A DNA stretch of 64,000 nt from Massilia sp. H-1. GTDB taxonomy: Bacteria > Pseudomonadota > Gammaproteobacteria > Burkholderiales > Burkholderiaceae_D. The notes beneath the pieces are model-generated. The model made no database searches. It had not been told where the DNA came from and saw only the letters and a program-made list of their open reading frames with translations. Positions within the stretch are counted from its first letter, which is position 1; each line of letters opens with the position of its first letter. The stretch spans positions 1,674,001 to 1,738,000 of the forward strand of contig CP087969.1 of NCBI GenBank assembly GCA_024703915.1, given 5' to 3'. Shown piece after piece: positions 1 to 10,659 of the stretch. The position numbers and the translations under genes are program-made.

Positions 1-972
<972 letters not shown>

Positions 973-987
973 AGTATGTACTCCCGA

Positions 988-2174
988 TTACTTGCGTGCA
1001 GCCAGAACTTCGGCTGGTTGAACGATGTTTTCCGCAGCCTTGTTCGACCAGCTGTTGCGGGTGTAAGTGATCACCGCAGCAATATCCGAATCCGACAGTT
1101 GCTTCCATGCTGGCATTTCCGAAGGGAACTTGCCGGTCTTCTGGCCGTTCAGCAGGGTGTGAATCTGGTCCGCTTTCGCGCCATTCACGATAGCCGAGCC
1201 GTCCAGGGCAGCGAAGGCACCTGGCACACCCTTGCCGTTCGCCTGGTGGCAAGCGACGCAATTGGTGGCGTAGACTTTTTCGCCCTTGGTTTTCAGTTCG
1301 TCGATGGTCCACACTTTCGATGGATCGTCGGCTTGTGCCGCCATTTCTTTCTGCTTGACTGCCACCCAGGCGCTGTAGTCGGCATCGCTGACGACGCGCA
1401 CGACGATCGGCATGAAGGCGTGTTCCTTGCCGCACAGCTCAGCGCACTGGCCGCGGTAGGTACCGATTTTTTCTGCTTTGAACCAGGTGTCGCGCACGAA
1501 ACCAGGGATCGCATCCTGCTTGACGCCGAAGGCCGGGATCATCCAGGCGTGGATGACGTCGTTGGCGGTCAGGACGATACGGATTTTCTTGTTCACTGGA
1601 ACGACGACTTCATTGTCGACTTCCATCAGGTAGTTCTCGCCGCGCTTGCCGGTGTAGTGCTCAGGTCGGGGAACCGACTTGTTCGCGCGGGGTCGACAGG
1701 TTCGAGTAGAAACCGATGCTTAAGCGCCTTCGCCGTTCAGGTAATCGTAGCCCCATTTCCACTGCATGCCGGTGGCTTTGATGGTGATGTCGGCGTTCGA
1801 CGTGTCCTTCATGGCCACCACGGTCTTGGTCGCTGGCAGCGCCATGCCGATCACGATCAGGAATGGCACGATGGTCCATGCGATCTCGACCGCGGTCGAT
1901 TCATGGAAGGTTGCTTAAACTTGTGGCCCAGCGAACGGCGGTGCTTGAACACCGAGTAGAACATCACGCCGAACACGGCAACGAAGATCACCAGGCAGAC
2001 AACCATCATCCAGGTGTGCAGATCGTTGATCTCGGTTGCGATTTTGGTGACAGGCATCTGAAGATTCAGCTGATTGTCTACCGGACGCCCCTCTACTCCC
2101 TGTGCCAGGGCCGGGATACTGGCCGAAATTGCCAGGCCGAGCATCAAGGCGTGAAGTCGCTTTGCATATGTCAT
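988..2174 (-). CDS. ctaC: cytochrome c oxidase subunit II with C-terminal cytochrome c domain
   Basis: Electron-accepting subunit of the terminal oxidase. The start at 2174 (MTYAKRLHALML) follows a GGGGA ribosome-binding site and gives a signal peptide ending near PALAQ. Two membrane helices follow, then the periplasmic CuA domain with ligands in CAELCGKEHAFM. The last third is a haem c domain with CVACH and a downstream Met (EMPAWKQLSDSDI). The fusion to cytochrome c is typical of caa3-like and many betaproteobacterial oxidases. Frame breaks occur near 1666, 1725 and 1914; at 1914 the expected HKPATFHES reads through if GTTTAAGC is GCCGGC. It sits immediately upstream of subunit I. Confidence 0.94.
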
Positions 2175-2538
2175 GTTTTCCCCAACCACCCAAAAATAAT
2201 AATACTTTTTAAACGCAAGCCGGTTCTGTCGAACCACCTTCCGCTCCGAAACCATCGCACAAAAAGGCTCCTAAGCCGGTTCACCGCGCTGCAGGTCAAT
2301 CCGGCTGGAACCGTGACAGCGTGAAGGCATGCCGTGCACGCCCGATCCGCTGCTTGCTATTGCTTCCGACTGTTGTTCGTCCGATATTTCTGCTCAAAAT
2401 TCGTGCAAAGATGGACGCAGTCGACAAAATTAGTCGTTGATTATACTCAAGGAACACAATATGCATCAAGGACAAATGCGGCTTTCCATGGGCCACGCCC
2501 TTGCAATTGCACACCGCGACCCCACCTGCCTGGCCGGT
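2175..2538. other. intergenic region between bioC and ctaC
   Basis: About 364 bp without a supportable gene. It is more AT-rich than its flanks and contains the putative ctaC promoter listed separately, leaving a leader of roughly 260 bases before the ctaC start. I see no further convincing element. Confidence 0.6.
2440..2469 (-). promoter_or_regulatory. putative sigma70 promoter of ctaC
   Basis: Reading the minus strand there is TTGATG, an 18-bp spacer and a perfect TATAAT. It faces ctaC with nothing else in between. Inferred from consensus only. Confidence 0.5.
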
Positions 2539-3431
2539 TCAGCTGCGCGGCTGGAAGCGGATGATCGCCTCAGCCGGCCCGGGTCAGGCGCGGCGCGGGC
2601 CGGAAAGCGTGGCCATAAATGACTTCAAAACTCAGGGCCAGCTTGCCGTCCGGCCGGCGCTGGGCTTCGAGCGCCTGCTCCAGGCGCTGGCGGGCGGCGC
2701 GCCCCATCAGGCCGCGGCCGCGCGTGACCAGCGGGTTGCCGCCCAGGGCGCGCACGTCGGCCAGCAGAGCGGCCGGGGTGTCGTAGGTGACCGTGATGAC
2801 TTCCATGTCCATGACGGGCGTGGAAAAGCAAGCCCTCGACCAGCTGATCGCCGAAATCGTGCATGTCGACAAACGGCAGCGCGTGGGGCGACTCGTCCAC
2901 GGCGCCGAACGCGGCGCGCAGCTCGCGCAAGGTGTCCGGCCCGAAGGTGGAGAACATCAGCAAGCCTTCCACGCGCAGGATGCGGCGCCACTCTGTAAAT
3001 ACGCGGTCCGGCTGCGGATGCCAGTGCAGTGCCAGGTTCGACCACACCAGCTCGACCGAGTTCGGCGCCAGCGGCACATTGCCGAAGTCGCCGCACAGCA
3101 GGTCGATCCCGGCCTTGGCTTAAGCAGCAGGCGTCCCAGCAACTGATTCAATGCGCCGGGGGTGGCGCGGCCTTGCCTGCGGCGCGCGCCATCGCGTGCG
3201 CGGCATCGAGCCCGAGGATCTGGGCGGCCGGATAATCCTGTTGCAGGCGGACCAGGTCATGGCTTAAGCGCCGCAGCCGGCGTCGAGCACGCGGGCCGGG
3301 GCCACCTTGACCAGCTGGAGCCGCTCGTGCATGCGGGCGGCGACTTCTGCGGCGCAGGAAATCGGCGCCAAACGATGCGTTCGGGATGCGCGAACAGGGC
3401 GCGCACGCGCCAGATCGATAGGCGCACTCAT
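2539..3431 (-). CDS. bioC: malonyl-ACP O-methyltransferase BioC
   Basis: SAM-dependent methyltransferase that caps malonyl-ACP at the entry to biotin synthesis. The SAM-binding motif I is VLDAGCGAGHDL once the break at 3262-3269 (GCTTAAGC for GCCGGC) is repaired. Later segments such as VELVWSNLALHWHPQPD and FSTFGPDTLRELRAAF are characteristic of BioC. Other breaks lie near 2572, 2826, 3119 and 3175. At 2572 the frame hits an early stop; restoring it extends the protein to IIRFQPRS with the stop at 2539. The start at 3431 (MSAPIDLAR) gives a protein of about 295 residues, usual for the family. It is divergent from comF. Confidence 0.85.
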
Positions 3432-3544
3432 TTTAGATGGAGAAACAGGAGCTGACATGGTGTTGGCGCTGGTGACGGACGCAAGCGAAGCGCCCTGAAA
3501 TGCGATAATGGCAGCAGTGTACCCGTTTGTTGGAACTTGAGCCG

Positions 3545-4297
3545 ATGCGCCACCGCCCGTGGCCGCGCCTGGCGCCCTGGATGCAGCTGCTCGGGCGCGG
3601 CCTGGCCGCCTCCCTGCTGCCGTCCAGCTGCGCCCTGTGCGGACTGGGCAGCGACGCGGCCGTCTGCGCCCCCTGCCATGCCCGCTTTCTGGGCCCGGCC
3701 CGGGCCCGCTGCCGCTGTTGCGCCAACCCGGTGGCGGCGGCCGACGCGCGCTGGCCGTGCGCGGCCTGCATGGCGGCCGCGCCCGCTTACGATGCGACGG
3801 TGGTGGCCGCCGACTACGCCAGTCCGCTCGACCAGCTGGTACTGCAACTGAAATTCGGCGCCCGCCTGGCGCTGGCGCCCTGGATGGGCAGCGTGCTGGC
3901 GCAGGCGGTGCTGGCCGGGCGCGCGCCGCTGCCGAACCTGCTGTGTCCGGTACCACTGGGGCCGCTGCGGCTGGCCGGACGCGGCTTCAACCAGGCGCTC
4001 GAAATCGCGCGCCCGCTCGCGCACACGCTCGGCATTCCCTTGCGCGCGGCGCTGGCGCTGCGGGCGCGCGAGACCGAGGCCCAGTCCGGTGTCGCCCCGG
4101 CCGAGCGCCGCAGAAACATCCGGCATGCCTTCATTGTCGCGCCGGACGCGCTGGCCATGGTGCGCGGCCAGCATGTCGGCGTGGTGGACGACGTGATGAC
4201 CAGCGGCGCCACGCTCAATGAACTGGCGGCCACGCTCAAGCGCTTTGGCGCCGCGCGCGTGAGCAACTTTGTGTTCGCGCGCACGCCGCCCCACTGA
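3545..4297 (+). CDS. ComF family phosphoribosyltransferase-like protein
   Basis: Competence-associated ComF-type protein. The N-terminal part has a zinc-binding cysteine cluster (CALCG, CAPC, CRCC, CAAC between about residues 30 and 75). The C-terminal part is a type I PRTase fold with the PRPP loop VVDDVMTSGATLNE. The family supports DNA uptake, probably at the cytosolic side of the DNA importer; the precise reaction is unknown. I chose the ATG at 3545; an in-frame TTG at 3527 is also possible. No frame breaks. It is divergent from bioC, with about 110 bp between them. Confidence 0.88.
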   Translation: MRHRPWPRLAPWMQLLGRGLAASLLPSSCALCGLGSDAAVCAPCHARFLGPARARCRCCANPVAAADARWPCAACMAAAPAYDATVVAADYASPLDQLVLQLKFGARLALAPWMGSVLAQAVLAGRAPLPNLLCPVPLGPLRLAGRGFNQALEIARPLAHTLGIPLRAALALRARETEAQSGVAPAERRRNIRHAFIVAPDALAMVRGQHVGVVDDVMTSGATLNELAATLKRFGAARVSNFVFARTPPH

Positions 4298-4318
4298 AAC
4301 AATTACAGGAGAAACACC

Positions 4319-4791
4319 TTGTTCCACGTCGTACTGGTAGAACCCGAGATTCCGCCCAACACCGGCAACGTCATCCGCCTGTGCGCCAACACGGGCGCCC
4401 AGCTGCACCTGATCGAGCCGCTCGGCTTTCCGCTGGACGACGCCAAGATGAAGCGCGCCGGGCTCGACTACCACGATTACGCCACCATGAAGGTGCACAA
4501 GAACTGGGACGCCTTCCTGGCCGATTGCCAGCCCGATCCGGCGCGCATGTTCGCCATGACCACGCACGGCTCCGCGCCGTTCGCCGACGCCGCCTTCCGT
4601 CCGGGCGACGTGTTCGTGTTCGGCTCGGAAACGCGCGGCCTCGATCCGGCCCTGCGCGAGAGTTTCCCGCCCGCCCAGCGCATCCGCCTGCCGATGCGTC
4701 CCGACAACCGCAGCCTCAACCTGTCCAACACGGTCGCCGTGGTGGTGTTCGAAGCCTGGCGCCAGAACGGCTGCAGCCATGCGGCGCCTGA
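4319..4791 (+). CDS. trmL: tRNA (cytidine(34)-2'-O)-methyltransferase TrmL
   Basis: SPOUT-class methyltransferase that modifies the wobble nucleotide of tRNA-Leu isoacceptors. Knot motifs are visible: VEPEIPPNTGNVIRLCANTG near the start, FVFGSETRGL in the middle and PMRPDNRSLNLSNTVAV near the end. The start is TTG at 4319 behind an ACAGGAG site. As read, the frame runs on to 4873 through the hairpin at 4795-4883. If GCGGC at 4781 is a one-base loss from GCCGGC, the protein ends normally at 4791 as NGCSHAGA, which I prefer. It follows comF by 21 bp, so the two probably form one transcript. Confidence 0.9.
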
Positions 4792-4794
4792 GCT

Positions 4795-4883
4795 GCGTTG
4801 GGGGTCAGGTCCGACATCCGGACACGGGCTCAACCGCAGCGCGGTTGAGCCCGTGTCCGGATGTCGGACCTGACCCCCAACGC
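4795..4883. repeat. perfect 43-bp inverted repeat (GGGGTCAG hairpin element)
   Basis: Arms 4795-4837 and 4841-4883 are perfectly complementary with a 3-base loop, running from GCGTTGGGGGTCAGG to CTCAACCGC. It sits just behind trmL and could serve as its terminator, though no U-tract follows. A second element at 40598-40694 shares the GGGGTCAG tip, which suggests a dispersed REP-like family. Confidence 0.9.
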
Positions 4884-5002
4884 CCCCGTGACAATTCAAT
4901 AGTTTCCCAGGCGATTTTTGGCCTATCCTGAATCGTTATCAAAATAACACGCATGCCAGAAAGCCATGCGAACGATTTTGATCAAGACGCAGGAGCATCG
5001 CC

Positions 5003-8000
5003 ATGAGTGCCACCTATACCGGGAGCCAGGCCGCCGATATCCATCGCAAGCTGGCCAGCCTGCGCGCCCGCTTCCCCCAGCCGCTCGACGCTTCTAAGCA
5101 CCGAGGCTTTTTGGGCGGCACTTGCAAATGCGAAGACAGCGCCCTGCTGCGCGCCACCCTCGCCCTGTTCAATGACCAGTTCGGCACCCCGGTCCCGCCC
5201 GGCGCGCCCGACTTCGACGGCCAGGTCTGGCGCAAACTGAACCAGGAGGCTTAAGCAGCGTCCAGAACGAAGTCTGGCAGTTCGAACTGGACGGCATCGC
5301 CAGCGGCATCCCATCGGCGGCGTGCGCCCGGCCGACGAAGCGGGCGTGATCAGCGCCGCCCACCGCGCCGAACTGGCTTAGGCCTGGCCTTTTCCGGCGG
5401 CGGCATCCGCAGCGCCACCTTCAACCTCGGCATCCTGCAGGCGCTGGGCGCCAACCACATGCTGCGCGATTTCGACTACCTGTCCACCGTCTCCGGCGGC
5501 GGCTACATCGGTTCCTGGCTGTCGCGCTGGCTGAACAAGGAAACCGACATCGGCATGGTCGAGAGCAAGCTCGCCCCCAAGCCGGACGCGCCCGGCGCGG
5601 TGCGCGAAGCATCCCAGATCACCTTCCTGCGCCAGCACAGCAATTTCCTCACGCCCAAGACCGGCATGTTCAGCGCCGATACCTGGTCCATGCTGTCGAT
5701 CTACGTGCGCAACACCATGCTCAACCTGGGCATGCTGGTCGCGCTGATGGCGGTGGCCATGATGTTGCCGCGCCTGCTGGTGGCGGCCGTGGCCTGGCTC
5801 GGCCCCGCCTCGCGCGCCGAGTTTGTCGCGGTCGGCTCGGCCGCCGCCCTGTGGACGGTGTTTTGCATTGCGCTCAGTATTTCCGATCAAGCCGTGCAAG
5901 GGCGCGCGACTGGCTGCGCGGCCAGAGCCAGGGCAGCGTCATCAGCTTCGTGGTGCTGCCGCTGATGCTGGCTAAGCTTTGCTTAAGCAGCATCGCCATC
6001 TGGTACGGCCAGGGCACGCTGCTGCCGATCTGGGGCCACCTGGGCGCCTTCGATTCGCTCAGCCCGCTGTGGCTGTTCTTCCCCGGCACCCTGTACTTCC
6101 TCGCCTGGACCATCGGCTGGGTCACGGCCCAGGGCTTGAACGCGGGCTCGGTCTGCGGCATCGACTGGGCCGCGGCGCGCCGCGAACTGCCGGGCCACTT
6201 CGCCTGCGCCGCCAGCGCCTACGCGGTCGGCACGGTGATCATGCTGGCCACGCTCAAGTTCACCCACCGCCTGCCGATCTTCAGCGATGCCGAACATGCC
6301 GATGGGCATGCCGATTCACCTGGTCGCGCTCGGCATGCCGACAGTGCTGTGCCTGTTCGGCGTGACCATGATCCTGTGCATCGGCCTGGTCGGCCGCCTG
6401 TATTCGGAAGCAAGCCGCGAATGGTGGGCGCGCCAGGGCGCCTGGACCATCATCCTGTCGCTGGCCTGGCTCGGCCTGTGCGTGATGAGTCTGTACGGCC
6501 CGCCGCTGGCCGACTACCTGCTGGCCAGCGCCATGGGCTGGGGCAGCAAGATCATGGCCAGCACCTGGATCGGCGCCACCCTCAGCCTACCTGCTGCTCG
6601 GTCGCGGCGACCTGAGCGGCAAGAAAGATCCCAAGCCGGTGTTCGGCTTCATTGCCGCCCTGGCGCCGATCGTGTTTGCGGTAGGCCTGATGGTGCTGGT
6701 GTCGGCCGTGTCGTTCCGGGTCGCATTGGCGCTCACCCCGGGCCGCGCTTGCATGTCACCATCCCGGACGGCATCATGAGCGGCTACTACGCCAACACCG
6801 CGCTGATTCCTCCCAGCATCACCGCGGCGGTGCTGGTCGCGCTGCTGATCGGCGGTTTCCTGCTGGCGCGCCGGGTCGACATCAACAAGTTTTCGCTGTA
6901 CATGATGTACCGCAACCGCCTCACGCGCGCCTTCCTTGGCGCCCACAACAAGGACCGCTCGCCCCACCCGTTCACCGGCTTCGACGAGCACGACGATATC
7001 CTGCTGTCGAAACTGATCACGAACCAGGCCTAGGCAAGATGCAGCGCCCCTTCCACATCGTCAACACCACCCTGAACATGGTCAGCGGCACCGAACTGGC
7101 CTGGCAAACGCGGCGCGCTTGGCGGCTTTGCGTTCACGCCCGCCTTCTGCGGCTTCGAGCTGCCGGTCATGCCCACGCCGGCCGGACGCACGGCGCCGGG
7201 CGAAGCGGCGCGCGGCTGCTACCGCCGCACGGCCGAGTACGACACCGGCGGCACCACCCCGGGCGACGACGACGGCGGCATCAAACTCGGCATGGCGATG
7301 GCCGTGTCCGGCGCGGCCGTCAGCCCGAACATGGGTTATCACTCGGCGCCCGCGCTGGCCTTCCTGCTGACCCTGTTCAACGTGCGGCTCGGGCGCTGGT
7401 TTGCCAATCCGCTCTGGGTCAACTGGAAGAAGCGCTCGCCCCGCTTCGGCCTGGTCCACCTGCTGGCCGAAATGTTCGGCATGAGCGATTCCGGCGCCCA
7501 CTACCTGAGCCTGTCCGACGGCGGCCATTTTGAGAACCTCGGCATCTACGAACTGGTGCGGCGCCGCTGCCGCCTGATCGTGGTGGTCGACGCGGGCGCC
7601 GACGGCAATCTGCATTTCGAAGACCTCGGCAACGCGATCCGCAAGTGCGCAACCGACCTCAATATCCAGATCGACATCGACGTCAGCAAGGTCGACCTGA
7701 TCAAGGCCGATGACTTCAGCAGCGCCCACTACGCGATCGGCAAGATCCGCTACACCCAGACCGACAAACTGCTCGACGATGGCGCACCGAACGACAAGGT
7801 GGTGGACGGCACCCTGCTCTACATCAAGCCTTCGCTGCTGGGCACCGAGCCTAAGCCGACGTGCTGAACTATCGCAAGAGCAACAAAGATTTCCCGCACC
7901 AGACCACGGGCGACCAGTGGTTCGACGAAACCCAGTTCGAAAGCTACCGCGCGCTCGGCTACCGGATCGGCATGCTCGCTTTCCGCCAGGCATCGGAGGC

Positions 8001-8135
8001 GATGATCACGGCTAGCACAAGAGCAACCGCATCAGCGCCATGTGCGCCATCCTCGAAGGGGTGTTCGGCAACGGCAATGGCGGCCGCCACCTGCACGTGG
8101 TGCCCAAGCGGCCGGGAACCCGGCGCCAGAACTAG
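5003..8135 (+). CDS. large patatin-like phospholipase with membrane segments
   Basis: About 1040 residues when restored. The patatin oxyanion motif GGGIR (near 5395) and nucleophile region STVSGGGYIGSW lie in the N-terminal third. The catalytic Asp region SDGGHFENLGIYELV lies near 7515, so the catalytic domain is interrupted by about 550 residues rich in hydrophobic helices (roughly 5690-6880). Predicted role: membrane-associated acyl hydrolase; substrate unknown. The start has an AGGAG site at the right distance. Breaks occur near 5250, 5310, 5379, 5890-5990, 6290, 6590, 6740, 7030, 7110, 7850 and 8012. At 7030 and 7850, GCCTAGGC and GCCTAAGC restore cleanly to GCCGGC. The S8 protease follows within 100 bp, suggesting a functional pair. 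Confidence 0.8.
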
Positions 8136-8223
8136 CCGGGCACGGCGGGGACGATTCGCACCATGGTGCGCAATTTGCCGCGAGGCTTTATCATCGAAGC
8201 AACCGAGCCCAGCCTCCTTTGCC

Positions 8224-8496
8224 ATGATCAAGCTTCAACTCCTGCTGCGTCACCCGGGCCTTGACCCCGGCATCGATGACGCCCTGCGCGCCGCGCTGGC
8301 GGCGCACGGCTTGCAGGTGACCGGCTGCGGCCGGGCCACGGTGGCGGTGCAGATCGCGCCGGACGACTACGCACGCCTGTTCGGCGCCGCCCCCGATCGC
8401 TCCTGCCTGCCGGTCCCCCCGGACCTGCAAGGCGCCATCACCTTGATTACCAGCGCGCCGCCGCACTGCGCCTCCCCCATTCGCCGAAAGGAAAAA
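8224..8496 (+). CDS. prodomain-like unit upstream of the S8 protease
   Basis: About 91 codons starting MIKLQLLLRHPGLDPG. It is in frame with the protease as read, but the protease has its own good ribosome-binding site. The segment HGLQVTGCGRATVAVQ followed by DYARLFG resembles the N-terminal part of the protease (GFVVSGQGRMTVSV then LFEHVFG). Both recall propeptides that end in a V-x-G-x-x-x-x-V-x-V pattern. A one-base error in the C-run near 8470 would make this a free protein stopping near 8508 and overlapping the protease start. It could therefore be a separate chaperone/inhibitor or a second propeptide. Confidence 0.5.
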
Positions 8497-9987
8497 ATGC
8501 AGCCATTTAAGCTCAGCCACCGCTATCCGCCCCAAGGCACGCCCGCTCCCGCCGATGCCATGCTGCGCATCGCCGTCACCTTCAAGGGACGGGCCCGGAC
8601 CGGGCCAACCAAGGTCGCCGCCCGCCTGTCGTCGGCCAGCATCATGAGCTTCGAGCCCGAACCGGGCGAAATGGAAACGGCGATCGAGGCCCTGCAGCCT
8701 AAGCATGGCTTCGTGGTTTCCGGCCAGGGCCGCATGACGGTCTCGGTGCGCGGCACGGCCGCCCTGTTCGAGCACGTGTTCGGCACCCAGCTGACCACCA
8801 TCGCCCTCGACAAGTCGCTCTGCTACTCCAGTCCCTGCGTGTACTACCCGCCCGACGGCGCGCCCTGGAATCCGGACCCGGTACTGATCCAGCTGATCGA
8901 CGACGCCTATATCCAGTGGCCGCACATCTACCTGTCCGACCCGTCCATCAATGCGCGTGGGCCGCAGGTCGACTACTTCCACCTCGATGTGCTGGAAGAC
9001 GTACCGGCGCGCCTGAATGTGCCGCCGATTCACCGCGAGCGCCATCACGGCGAAGGCATCCGGGTGGCCATGATCGACACCGGCTTCGACCACGCGCACC
9101 CCTTCTTCGTGCGCAACGGCTTCACCTCGTCGGTGGTGCTGGCGCCGTCGGCCACCAACCGCGCCACCGATCCGGGCAGCCACGGCACGGGCGAGTCAGC
9201 CAACGTGTTCGCCATCGCGCCGAAAGTCACCTTCATCGGCGTCAAGCTGGGCGACGATGCCGATCCTTCCGGCGGCGCCAGCATTCTGGAAGGCTTCCAG
9301 GAAGCGCTCAAGCACAAGCCGCACGTGATCACGGTCAGCATGTGCTACGACCTGCGCGAGCTCGATGGCAAGGTCGAACTGGGCGAACTGCCCAACGGCC
9401 TCAAACCGCTGGAGGCCGAGATCCAGGCGGCCATTGCAGGCCTAAGCATCGTGGTCGTGTTCGCGGCCGGGAACGGCCACTACGCCTTCCCCGCGTCGAT
9501 GCCGGAAGTGCTGGCCGTCGGCGGCGCCTTCGTCGCCCAGGACGGCAGCATGCGCGCGTCCGACTACGCCTCGGCCTTCACCAGCACCATCTATTCCGGC
9601 CGCCACGTGCCCGACGTGTGCGGCCTGGTCGGCCTGCTGCCATATGGCGACTACATCATGCTGCCGGTGCCGCCCGGCGGCGAGATCGACACCGCCAACG
9701 CCGCCCACGACGGCACCATGCCGGGCGATGGCTGGGCCGTATTCAGCGGCACCTCGGCGTCGGCCCCGCAGATCGCCGCCGTGTGCGCGCTGCTGCTGCA
9801 GAAAAATCCCAAGCTCACGCCAGCCGAGATCAAGGCCCTGCTCACCCGCACCGCCGTCGATGTACGCGAAGGGACGGCCAACCCGGCCAGCGATCCGGAA
9901 GGCGTGGGCATCAAGGCCGGGCCGGGCGTCGATGGCGCGACCGGCGCCGGACTGGTCGACGCGCACGCGGCCTGGATCCAGGCCTAG
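8497..9987 (+). CDS. S8 family (subtilisin-like) serine protease
   Basis: Subtilisin-type peptidase with the triad Asp in VAMIDTGFDHAHPF, His in GSHGTGESANVFAIAP and Ser in FSGTSASAPQIAAVCALL. The N-terminal ~140 residues form a prodomain-like region. The start at 8497 (MQPFKLSHRYPP) has a GAAAGGAAAAA site; the frame is open back to 8224. No signal peptide is evident, so the protein is either cytoplasmic or exported without a classical signal. The frame is intact to the stop. It lies directly downstream of the patatin-like gene on the same strand. The closing GAGLVDAHAAW is the usual S8 C-terminal signature. Confidence 0.88.
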   Translation: MQPFKLSHRYPPQGTPAPADAMLRIAVTFKGRARTGPTKVAARLSSASIMSFEPEPGEMETAIEALQPKHGFVVSGQGRMTVSVRGTAALFEHVFGTQLTTIALDKSLCYSSPCVYYPPDGAPWNPDPVLIQLIDDAYIQWPHIYLSDPSINARGPQVDYFHLDVLEDVPARLNVPPIHRERHHGEGIRVAMIDTGFDHAHPFFVRNGFTSSVVLAPSATNRATDPGSHGTGESANVFAIAPKVTFIGVKLGDDADPSGGASILEGFQEALKHKPHVITVSMCYDLRELDGKVELGELPNGLKPLEAEIQAAIAGLSIVVVFAAGNGHYAFPASMPEVLAVGGAFVAQDGSMRASDYASAFTSTIYSGRHVPDVCGLVGLLPYGDYIMLPVPPGGEIDTANAAHDGTMPGDGWAVFSGTSASAPQIAAVCALLLQKNPKLTPAEIKALLTRTAVDVREGTANPASDPEGVGIKAGPGVDGATGAGLVDAHAAWIQA

Positions 9988-10138
9988 CGCCGCAGTGTGC
10001 GAAAACGGGCAGTACTGACCGCTTCCGGGCGCCCGCAGCACCGCTTTTTTGCGGCCAGTCAGAGTGCAGCTTGCAATGGCATGGTGTTTGCGTAGTGGGT
10101 GATGTCGCTTCCGACAATCACTCAACGGGAAACCTCAC

Positions 10139-10659
10139 ATGCCTACTTTTCGCAGCTACGCCAAATACCTGATCACTCTGGCCGCAATCTTCACCGCCCT
10201 GCAAGCGACCGCCGCACCGGCGCCGCGCGGCCCCTCGACCGCGGACGAACGCGCGTCGTCAAGCTCGCACTGGATGCGCGCAGCGATCCGCAAACCGTGC
10301 GCGCCGCCAATGAAGCCTGGCTCGAACAGTGGATCAACGACGTACCCGACTTCATGTTCAAGCCGGAAGCCGTGGCCTCCTGGTGCATTCGCAGTGCCAG
10401 GGGCGAGATGCGCAAGGTAGTGCGGTTCCAGTACGGCGCCAGCGCCCTCGCCTACCAGATCGAACACAATCTGCCGGATCCGCAAAAGGCCGCCGACGTC
10501 AGTGCCGTGAGCCTGGCCGGGCTGGAGGGCGTACTGGCCGCCTACGAAACGCTGGTCGCCAAAGACGCTGACAGCCGCTCGCCGAAAATGGACGAAGCCC
10601 TGGCACGCCGCAGCAAAGGCGAACTGGCCGCCTTCGCCGCAGAAATCGCAGCCCGATGA
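10139..10659 (+). CDS. secreted hypothetical protein
   Basis: About 173 residues after restoring one frame break near 10240. The N-terminus (MPTFRSYAKYLITLAAIFTALQATAAPAP, split here by function: charged start, hydrophobic core, AxA site) is a signal peptide. The mature part carries NEAWLEQWINDVPDFMF and a Cys/Trp-containing WCIRSARGEMRK stretch. I do not recognise the family. It overlaps the S41 protease start by ATGA at 10656-10659, so the two are translationally coupled. Confidence 0.65.

Noticed and set aside
3428..4780. 450-codon minus-strand frame opposite comF and trmL
   Set aside because: The plus-strand genes have conserved zinc, PRTase and SPOUT motifs; the antisense frame is low-complexity and uncharacteristic.
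5003..8135. Treating the patatin gene as a decayed pseudogene
   Set aside because: Most breaks coincide with the GCCGGC error signature and repair to a continuous conserved-looking protein.
8916..10172. Arg-rich plus frame inside the S8 protease
   Set aside because: Same-strand shadow in a second frame of an intact protease gene with a full catalytic triad.
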